The notes beneath the pieces were generated by a model. The model was given only the letters and a program-made list of their open reading frames with translations. It ran no database searches and was not told where the DNA came from. DNA of 64,000 bases from Duganella sp. 1411 (GTDB taxonomy: Bacteria > Pseudomonadota > Gammaproteobacteria > Burkholderiales > Burkholderiaceae_D), in NCBI RefSeq assembly GCF_017833525.1, contig NZ_JAFICD010000007.1, positions 62,001-126,000 on the forward strand, given 5' to 3'. Position 1 is the first letter of the stretch. Each line of letters opens with the position of its first letter. The position numbers and the translations under genes were made by a program. Shown piece after piece: positions 58,416 to 64,000 of the stretch.

Positions 58416-60428
58416 ATGCGATTCCACCAGTTATTTGCGCGGACCGTCCTGACGGCCGCCGCAGTCCTTGCCCCGATGGTCCACGCCGCCGACGCGCCGG
58501 GCGCCGCGGCGGCGCCGCCGATCGCCAGCTTCTTCTCCAATCCGGCCTTCAACGGCGCCGTGCTCTCCCCCAACGGACGCTATCTGGCCGCCTTCGTCGG
58601 CGCCAAGGACCGCCGCGACGGCCTGGCGGTGGTCGACCTGAGCGACCTGAGCGCGCGTATGGTGGCGCAATTTTCCGACACCGACATCGGCCAGGCGCGC
58701 TGGGTCAACAACGATCGCCTGCTGTTCAGCACGGCCGACAAAGAGTCCGGCCAGCGCGACCTGCGCTTCGCCCCCGGCCTGTTCGCGGTCAACCGCGACG
58801 GCAAGGGTTACCGCCAGCTGGCCAAGCGCAACATGCCGTTCGTGACCAACGGTAACGATAATATCGAGATGCTGCCGTGGCACACCTACATGCTGAACCA
58901 GGACGGGTCGCAGACCGACGAGTACGTCTACGTCAGCGACGCCGACATCGTCAGCCCCGGCATCCTGGTCGCGCTCGACCTGCTGCGGGTCAACACCCGC
59001 ACCGCCAGCGCGGCCCCGGTCGCGCATCCCGGCGTGGCGCGCTCGTGGCTGCTGGACCAGAACGGCGAACCGCGCCTGGTCGAAACGCTGGACAAGAATA
59101 TGCGCTCGATCCGCTACCTGGACCCGGCCACCGGGCAATGGCGGGTGCTGGCCAGCTTCGACGCCTACACCGGCGACACCAACGAGTTCCACCCGCTGGC
59201 CTTCGGTCCGGACGGCGCGCTGTATGTCACCGCCAACCACGGCCAAGACCGCACCTCGCTGTATCGCTACGACCTGGCCCACAACACGCTGGGCGAGCGC
59301 CTGGTCACGCTGGACGGCTTCGATTTCCATGGCAGCCTGATCATCAGCAACAACAAGCTGCTCGGGGTGCGGGTGCACGCCGACGCGGCCGGCACCGCGT
59401 GGTTCGATCCGGCAATGAAGACGCTGCAGCAGAGCGTCGACGCCAAACTGCCGGGCACCATCAACCTGATCACGCCGGCGCGGCACCCGGAAACGCCGTG
59501 GGTGCTGGTGGAGGCGTACTCGGACCAGCAACCGTCGCGCTTTTTGATCTACAACGCCGAGACCAAGCGCATGAGCGAAGTGGGCAACCTCGCCCCCGAC
59601 ATCAAGCCGGCCGCGATGGGCACGCGCGAACTGGTGCACTACGCCGCCCGCGACGGCCTCGACATCCCGGCGTGGCTGACCCTGCCCCCGGGCGGCGCGC
59701 ACAAGAATTTGCCGATGGTGGTGCTGGTCCACGGCGGCCCCTTCGTGCGCGGCGGCAGCTGGAACTGGCACGCCGACGCCCAGTTCCTGTCCTCGCGCGG
59801 CTACGCGGTGCTGGAGCCGGAATTCCGCGGCAGCACCGGCTACGGGGCAAAGCACTTCCGCGCCGGCTGGAAGCAATGGGGCTTGAAGATGCAGGACGAC
59901 ATCGCCGACGGCACGCGCTGGGCCATCGCCCAGGGCACCGCCGACGCCAAGCGCGTGTGCATCGCCGGCGCCAGCTACGGCGGCTACGCCACGCTGATGG
60001 GCCTGATCAACGATCCGGACCTGTACCAATGCGGCATCGACTGGGTCGGCGTCACCGACATCGGCCTGATGTACGACAGCGGCTGGCGCTACAGCTCCGA
60101 CCTCTCGAACGACTGGAAGGAGTACGGCATGCCGCAGCTGATCGGCGACCGCGTCAAGGACGCCGAGCAGCTCAAGGCCACCTCGCCGCTGGAGCAGGCG
60201 GCGCGCATCAAGCAGCCGCTATTGCTGGCCTACGGCGGCGCCGACCTGCGGGTGCCGCTGGTGCACGGCGTCAAGTTCTACGACGCGGTCAAGCGCACCA
60301 ACCCGCGCGTCGAATGGATCGAGTACGCGGAGGAAGGCCACGGCTGGGCGCTGCCGAAGAACCGCATCGATTTCTGGGGCCGGGTGGAGAAGTTCCTGGA
60401 CAAAAACATCGGCGCCCAGCGAAATTGA
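58416..60428 (+). CDS. S9-family prolyl oligopeptidase-like peptidase (copy 2), exported
   Basis: A 670-residue paralogue of the preceding gene, same strand, 88 bases apart. Signal peptide MRFHQLFARTVLTAAAVLAPMVHAADA. The propeller domain has the same order of motifs (PPIASFFSNPAFNGAVLSPNGRYLAAF, DIGQARWVNNDRLLFS) but is diverged. The catalytic domain is very similar: MVVLVHGGPFVRGGSWNW, PEFRGSTGYGAKHFRAGWKQWGLKMQDDIADG, GASYGGYATLMG, GGADLRVPL, EEGHGWALPKNRIDFWGRVEKFLDKNIGA. A 57-base stretch is identical in the two genes. The triad is complete. Confidence 0.92.
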   Translation: MRFHQLFARTVLTAAAVLAPMVHAADAPGAAAAPPIASFFSNPAFNGAVLSPNGRYLAAFVGAKDRRDGLAVVDLSDLSARMVAQFSDTDIGQARWVNNDRLLFSTADKESGQRDLRFAPGLFAVNRDGKGYRQLAKRNMPFVTNGNDNIEMLPWHTYMLNQDGSQTDEYVYVSDADIVSPGILVALDLLRVNTRTASAAPVAHPGVARSWLLDQNGEPRLVETLDKNMRSIRYLDPATGQWRVLASFDAYTGDTNEFHPLAFGPDGALYVTANHGQDRTSLYRYDLAHNTLGERLVTLDGFDFHGSLIISNNKLLGVRVHADAAGTAWFDPAMKTLQQSVDAKLPGTINLITPARHPETPWVLVEAYSDQQPSRFLIYNAETKRMSEVGNLAPDIKPAAMGTRELVHYAARDGLDIPAWLTLPPGGAHKNLPMVVLVHGGPFVRGGSWNWHADAQFLSSRGYAVLEPEFRGSTGYGAKHFRAGWKQWGLKMQDDIADGTRWAIAQGTADAKRVCIAGASYGGYATLMGLINDPDLYQCGIDWVGVTDIGLMYDSGWRYSSDLSNDWKEYGMPQLIGDRVKDAEQLKATSPLEQAARIKQPLLLAYGGADLRVPLVHGVKFYDAVKRTNPRVEWIEYAEEGHGWALPKNRIDFWGRVEKFLDKNIGAQRN

Positions 60429-60512
60429 CGTCAATCTGACGTCATAAATAACCGCGCCGTTGCCACTCGCGTATAGTCACGATTCATTCTTGTCAACGAC
60501 ACGGAGCGAAAC

Positions 60513-61727
60513 ATGACTTCAGGAAAAATTCTGGTCGCGCAGGGCGGCGGGCCGACCGCCGTCATCAACCAGTCGCTGGCCGGCGTGGTGCTGGAGGCGC
60601 GCCGCTTCCGCGACGTCACCCGCGTCTACGGCGCCATGCACGGCGTGCGCGGCATCGTCAACGAGGATTTCGTCGACCTCACGCGCGAGACCAGCAACAA
60701 TCTCGAACTGGTGGCGGCCACGCCGTCGTCGGCGCTGGGCTCGACCCGCGACAAGCCGGACCTGCCGTATTGCGAGGAAATCTTCAAGGTGCTGCGCGCG
60801 CACCAGATCGAACAGTTCTACTACATCGGCGGCAACGACTCGTCCGACACGGTGCGCATCGTCAGCGAGCAGGCGCAGCAGGCCGGCTATCCGCTGCGCT
60901 GCATGCACATCCCGAAAACCATCGACAACGACCTGGTCGGCAACGACCACACGCCGGGCTTCCCGTCGGCCGCGCGCTTCGTCGCGCAAGCCTTCGCCGG
61001 CGCCAACCTCGACAACGCGGCGCTGCCGGGCGTGTACGTCGGCGTGGTGATGGGCCGGCACGCCGGCTTCCTGACGGCCGCCGCCGCGCTGGGCAAGAAA
61101 TTCTCCGACGACGGCCCGCACCTGATCTACCTGCCCGAGCGCGTGTTCTCGCTCGACCAGTTCCTGCTCGACGTCAAAGCCGTCTACGAGCGCCACGGGC
61201 GCTGCGTGATCGCCGTCTCCGAAGGCATCCACGACGCCTCCGGCGAAGCGATCGCCAGCCTGCTGGCCAAGGAGGTCGAGCGCGACGCGCACGGCAACGT
61301 CCAGCTGTCGGGCACCGGCGCGCTGGCCGACCTGCTGTGCGACGAGATCAAGGCCAAGCTGGGCATCAAGCGCGTGCGCGGCGACACCTTCGGCTACCTG
61401 CAGCGCTCGTTCATCGGCTGCGTCTCCGACGTCGACCAGCGCGAAGCGCGCGAGGTCGCCGAAAAGGCGGTGCAGTTCGCCATGTGGGGCGAGCGCGACG
61501 GCTCGGTCGCCATCCGCCGCACCGGCTTTTACTCGGTCGACTACGAACTGCAGACCTTGCAGGCGGTGGCCGGCAAGACGCGCGTGATGGAGGACGAGTT
61601 CATCAGCGCCAGCGGCACCGACGTCACCGACGCCTTCCGCATGTATTTGCGGCCGCTGCTCGGCTCGGGCATGCCGGACGCGTTCCGCCTGCGTCCATCG
61701 CCGGTGGAAAAAATCCTCAAACGCTAG
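60513..61727 (+). CDS. pfp: Pyrophosphate-dependent 6-phosphofructokinase
   Basis: Interconverts fructose 6-phosphate and fructose 1,6-bisphosphate. The 404-residue protein belongs to the pyrophosphate-using branch: GGGPTAVINQSLAGVVLEA at the N-terminus, GGNDSSDT near 110, and PKTIDNDLVGNDHTPGFPSAARF near 133, where PKTIDND replaces the PGTIDND of ATP enzymes. VVMGRHAGFLTAAAAL near 180 and YLQRSFIGCVSDVDQREAREV near 295 follow. The lysine in PKTIDND is taken as a mark of PPi use. CACGGAGCG precedes the ATG. Such an enzyme is reversible and fits beside fba, pyk and pgk. Confidence 0.93.
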   Translation: MTSGKILVAQGGGPTAVINQSLAGVVLEARRFRDVTRVYGAMHGVRGIVNEDFVDLTRETSNNLELVAATPSSALGSTRDKPDLPYCEEIFKVLRAHQIEQFYYIGGNDSSDTVRIVSEQAQQAGYPLRCMHIPKTIDNDLVGNDHTPGFPSAARFVAQAFAGANLDNAALPGVYVGVVMGRHAGFLTAAAALGKKFSDDGPHLIYLPERVFSLDQFLLDVKAVYERHGRCVIAVSEGIHDASGEAIASLLAKEVERDAHGNVQLSGTGALADLLCDEIKAKLGIKRVRGDTFGYLQRSFIGCVSDVDQREAREVAEKAVQFAMWGERDGSVAIRRTGFYSVDYELQTLQAVAGKTRVMEDEFISASGTDVTDAFRMYLRPLLGSGMPDAFRLRPSPVEKILKR

Positions 61728-61750
61728 CGATGGGAATCAATGGGGAATCG

Positions 61751-62431
61751 ATGGTGATTAGAAGCACGGTTTTAACCTCGGTGGCGTCGGTCGAGCACGG
61801 CTTCGGCGGGCGCCACGACGACATGGCGCGGCACTTTCCGCAGTATTGGGCGCGGCGGCCGATGCAGCACGAACGGCACGGCACGCACATCGCCGTCGCC
61901 GAGCATGAACACCAGGACTGCGGCGAGGCGGACGGCATGCTCACCGAGCGCCCCGGCCTGCTGCTGGCCATCGCCACCGCCGACTGCGTGCCGGTGCTGC
62001 TGGCGCGCAAGGACGGCCGGGCCGTGGCCGCGCTGCACGTGGGCTGGCGCGGCGCCTACGAAGACATCATCGGCCGCTTCGCCGAGCTGCTGGCGGCGCG
62101 CGGCGACAACGCCGGCGACTGGCTGGCCGCGACCGGGCCGGCGGCCGGCCCATGCTGCTACCAGGTGTCGCCCGAACTGATCGCGCAGTTCGGCGAGCGC
62201 TACCCGATGCCGCCGCGCGTGATCGCCTCCGAGGCGGGCAAGCTGAACCTGGCCGGCATCGCCGGCTGGCAACTCGAGCGCGCCGGCTTCGCCACTGTCT
62301 CCGCCGCGCCGGAATGCACGATGTGCCATCCCGGCGACGGCGGCTTCGCCTATCACAGCTACCGGCGTGACCGCGCAACGCGCACGCCGATCAAGGACGT
62401 CCAATGGTCGGTTATCACCATCTCGCACTAA
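61751..62431 (+). CDS. pgeF: Peptidoglycan editing factor PgeF / YfiH-LACC1 family
   Basis: A 226-residue member of the YfiH (DUF152) family, Cu/Zn proteins that act as purine nucleoside phosphorylase/deaminase and influence peptidoglycan composition. Motifs: SVEHGFGGRHDDM, HGTHIAVAEHEHQDCGEADGMLTERPGLLLAIATADCVPVLL, ALHVGWRGAYEDII (metal-binding His), GPAAGPCCYQVSPEL where homologues usually have GPAIGPCCYEV, and CTMCHPGDGGFAYHSYRRD. GGGGAA fits ATG 61751; ATG 61730 lacks a ribosome site. It follows pfp by 23 bases and overlaps the next gene by 28 bases. Confidence 0.9.
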   Translation: MVIRSTVLTSVASVEHGFGGRHDDMARHFPQYWARRPMQHERHGTHIAVAEHEHQDCGEADGMLTERPGLLLAIATADCVPVLLARKDGRAVAALHVGWRGAYEDIIGRFAELLAARGDNAGDWLAATGPAAGPCCYQVSPELIAQFGERYPMPPRVIASEAGKLNLAGIAGWQLERAGFATVSAAPECTMCHPGDGGFAYHSYRRDRATRTPIKDVQWSVITISH

Positions 62432-63171
62432 ACCTCGCCGTCGCGCTGGCGGCCGCCTCCGGCCTGGCCGCCTCGGCCGCCACGCTTGATCTGACCCTGC
62501 AGGACCAGGCGCGGCAGCGCGCGGTGCCGGTCGAACTATCGTTCCCGGCAGCGCCGTGCACGACGGCGCCGTGCCCGGTCGCGCTGCTCAGCGGCGGCTA
62601 CGGCAACGGCCACAAGGAATACCGCTTCCTGGTCGAAGAGCTCAACCGCTCCGGCTGGCTGGTGGTCAGCGTCGAGCATCAATTGCCGACCGACGCCAAG
62701 CTCGACAGAAATGGCGACATCGCCGCGCAGCTGAAGCCGATGCGGCGCCGGGGCGTGGCCAATCTGCACTTCGTACAAGAAACGCTGAGCAAATCGCATC
62801 CCGGCTACGACTGGCGCCACGTGACCTTGATCGGCCACTCGCTGGGCGGCGACATTTCCGCCGATCGCGCCAGCGAGGGCGACGCCACGATCACGCGCCT
62901 GATCACCTTGGACAACCGCCGCGCCGCGCTGCCGCGTTCGGCGATGGTCAAGGTGCTATCGATCCGCGCCGGCGACACACAGGCCGACCCGGGCGTGCTG
63001 CCGGACGCGCAAGAGCAAAAGCAACATTGCGCCTGCATCGTCAAGCTGCCCGGCGCCAAGCACAACGACATGTACGACGGCGGCGGCGCCGAGCTCAAGG
63101 CGGCCATCAACCGCGTCATCCATGCGTTCCTCACCAAAGGCGCGTGCGAGGCGCCCCCGGCGGGCGGCTGA
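62404..63171 (+). CDS. Exported alpha/beta hydrolase
   Basis: A 255-residue protein. The N-terminus MVGYHHLALNLAVALAAASGLAASAATL is a signal peptide. The hydrolase domain has CPVALLSGGYGNGHKEYRFLVEELNRSGWLVVSVEHQ, an HLFV-type helix, and the nucleophile in VTLIGHSLGGDISADRAS. A late GAKHNDMYDGGG may hold the catalytic histidine. Two cysteine pairs (C-x4-C near 53 and C-x-C near 205) could form disulfides. AAGGA precedes the ATG. The substrate is unknown; the secreted nature fits the other exported hydrolases in this window. Confidence 0.85.
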   Translation: MVGYHHLALNLAVALAAASGLAASAATLDLTLQDQARQRAVPVELSFPAAPCTTAPCPVALLSGGYGNGHKEYRFLVEELNRSGWLVVSVEHQLPTDAKLDRNGDIAAQLKPMRRRGVANLHFVQETLSKSHPGYDWRHVTLIGHSLGGDISADRASEGDATITRLITLDNRRAALPRSAMVKVLSIRAGDTQADPGVLPDAQEQKQHCACIVKLPGAKHNDMYDGGGAELKAAINRVIHAFLTKGACEAPPAGG

Positions 63172-63239
63172 CGCGAGCAACTCCGGGGTCAGGTCCACCA
63201 TTTCTACACGGGCTGGTCTGTATGCGGGTAAATCGTTGC

Positions 63240-63533
63240 CTACGCGGCGTCTATTCGCCTAGGCAACGCAAAAGGTCGAACCGAATTCGGATCGACCTTT
63301 TTTCTTGCCTGCATCAAGCTATGTTCGGCCTGCATCGTCATCCACGATGCGGCGGACCGATCAAACGCCAGTTCAAGACGCACCGCCATCTCCGCTGTCA
63401 GTTCCTTTTCTTCCGCCAGCAATCGCTTAACGTCCAACAACGGCAAGCCTAGTCGCTCCGCCAACTCGTCCAAACTAATCCCATGCGGTTCGACGTAGGA
63501 CAGAGAGAGATACTCCCCCGGGTGCATCGTCAT
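63240..63533 (-). CDS. higA: HigA-like antitoxin (XRE-type HTH)
   Basis: A 97-residue DNA-binding antitoxin. MHPGEYLSLSYVEPHGISLDELAERLGLPLLDVKRLLAEEKELTAEMAVRLELAFDRSAASWMTMQAEHSL follows the HigA pattern (HPGE-L-E-YLEP-GIS--ELA-RL-V----S-LL-G---IT-EMA-RL--AFG-SA--W--LQ). The C-terminal 25 residues are basic. GGAGG lies eight bases before ATG 63533; a GTG at 63536 is an alternative. It is transcribed away from the higB-like gene. Autoregulation through its HTH is usual for the family. Confidence 0.88.
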   Translation of the reverse strand: MTMHPGEYLSLSYVEPHGISLDELAERLGLPLLDVKRLLAEEKELTAEMAVRLELAFDRSAASWMTMQAEHSLMQARKKVDPNSVRPFALPRRIDAA

Positions 63534-63619
63534 CACAGTAGCCTCCAGCGCTGATCGAATTGTCTTTCTTCATGGTAGGAGCAAACCCACACACCGTCTA
63601 CCGCACTCAGGGTGCTGTC

Positions 63620-64000
63620 ATGAGTTTTCAGGCGAAGGAAATTCTGCATAAAGGCTTGCAGCGTTTTTGGAACTCGGGTGGTAAAGATCTCAGCGGGATC
63701 TCCCCCTCTTGGGCCAGGGTTCTTCGTGCAATTCTGGTGCATCTCGACACGGCGCGAAGTCTCGACGATATACGCGGCGGGTTGGGCTTGTTGAAAAACG
63801 TCAAGCAGCTCAGCGGTCATGCCTGTCGCTACAGTATTGAGGTCAACGCCAACTGGCGCATCACCTTCGACTGTCCCGATCCCCAAAACGGGATCATCTA
63901 CAATCTTATCTCGAAGATCTGCATCGTCCCGGAGGCGCGAAGCGGCGATGAGCCGCCGGCGGAGCCTGGCGGATTACGCTGCGCTAATCCGCCCTACGTG
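63620..64000 (+). CDS. higB: HigB/RelE-like toxin, open at the window edge (3' end missing)
   Basis: A toxin of the RelE/HigB mRNA-interferase type. The frame from ATG 63620 (an in-frame ATG at 63572 is an alternative) reads MSFQAKEILHKGLQRFWNSGGKD, then WARVLRAILVHLDTARSLDDIRGGLGLLKNVKQLSGHACRYSIEVNANWRITFDCPDPQNGIIYNLISK. The F--KGL--FW, LR-IL--LD-A-S--D, LKG-----YSI-VN-NWRITF order is that of HigB. After the usual end near residue 95, the frame runs on through a REP-like element and reaches base 64000 without a stop. Divergent from the higA-like gene, unlike the normal tandem higBA order. Confidence 0.82.
   Translation, partial: MSFQAKEILHKGLQRFWNSGGKDLSGISPSWARVLRAILVHLDTARSLDDIRGGLGLLKNVKQLSGHACRYSIEVNANWRITFDCPDPQNGIIYNLISKICIVPEARSGDEPPAEPGGLRCANPPYV
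63945..64000. repeat. REP-like element, copy 5 (cut by window edge)
   Basis: Spacer GATGAGCCGCCGGCGGAGCCT, then arms GGCGGATTA (63968-63976) and TAATCCGCC (63985-63993) and the start of the CTACGTG tail. It is almost the same as copy 1 (8883-8935). It overlaps the 3' part of the higB-like reading frame. Confidence 0.87.

Noticed and set aside
63533..63886. 117-residue minus-strand frame whose TGA overlaps the higA ATG
   Set aside because: The TGATG overlap looks like coupling, but the opposite strand encodes a HigB-type protein with the VNANWRITF core. The minus frame has no recognisable motif.

Overview
The window is about 65% GC chromosomal DNA from a betaproteobacterium. Gene content and order fit the Oxalobacteraceae (Massilia, Duganella or Janthinobacterium type): recX-recA, sucCD, fba-pyk-pgk, purCEK-sua5, a pyrophosphate-dependent phosphofructokinase, a type IVa pilin, and a TctDE-type two-component system beside a DUF4212/solute symporter. 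The genus is an inference from protein resemblance. No rRNA, tRNA, CRISPR array, phage or intact insertion sequence was recognised.

Layout. 1-948 is the start of a malic enzyme gene (minus strand). 1304-9351 is an accessory island: an isolated tssF-tssG-vgrG-DUF2169 adaptor set of a type VI secretion system, followed by four small AT-rich genes, the first probably an immunity gene. No toxin gene is visible. The island ends in a duplication of the thiL start region. 9429-13777 holds thiL, a REC-PAS-GGDEF-EAL-REC cyclic-di-GMP protein and pncC. 13901-15235 is a pair resembling TraL/TraM of IncP plasmids. 15278-16683 is a zinc/cobalt-sensing ArsR repressor, its operator and a His-rich CDF efflux pump. 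16680-24443 is mainly housekeeping (cysK, an FKBP, tcdA, a hemerythrin-PdxH fusion, cfa, msrA, a flavin reductase, gcdH). 24516-28361 encodes OmpW and two exported lipoprotein hydrolases.

28553-37588 is one long minus-strand block: azlC-azlD, pgk, pyk, fba, purC, purE, purK, sua5. Terminator-like hairpins subdivide it. 37736-44552 holds small proteins, a YheT-like hydrolase, a BepA-like M48 protease, moaC, a LysR regulator and a divergent hydrolase-NTF2 fusion. 44829-51338 contains a PilZ protein, the pilin gene with a good sigma-54 promoter, a double-FHA protein, sucCD, recX and recA with a clear LexA box. 51512-56190 is a single overlapping operon: response regulator, sensor kinase, DUF4212 subunit, symporter. 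56276-63171 has two tandem S9 peptidases, pfp, pgeF and an exported hydrolase. 63240-64000 holds higA and a divergent higB-like toxin that is still open at the window edge.

A family of palindromic REP-like elements built on GGCGGATTA/TAATCCGCC occurs at five places (8883, 17694, 28474, 49560, 63945). Two of them supply the stop codon of the adjacent gene, and one is read through by the higB-like frame. The most noteworthy items are the hemerythrin-PdxH fusion, the orphan T6SS set with immunity-like genes but no toxin, the chromosomal TraL/TraM-like pair, the REP family, the duplicated thiL start, and the divergent higB/higA arrangement.
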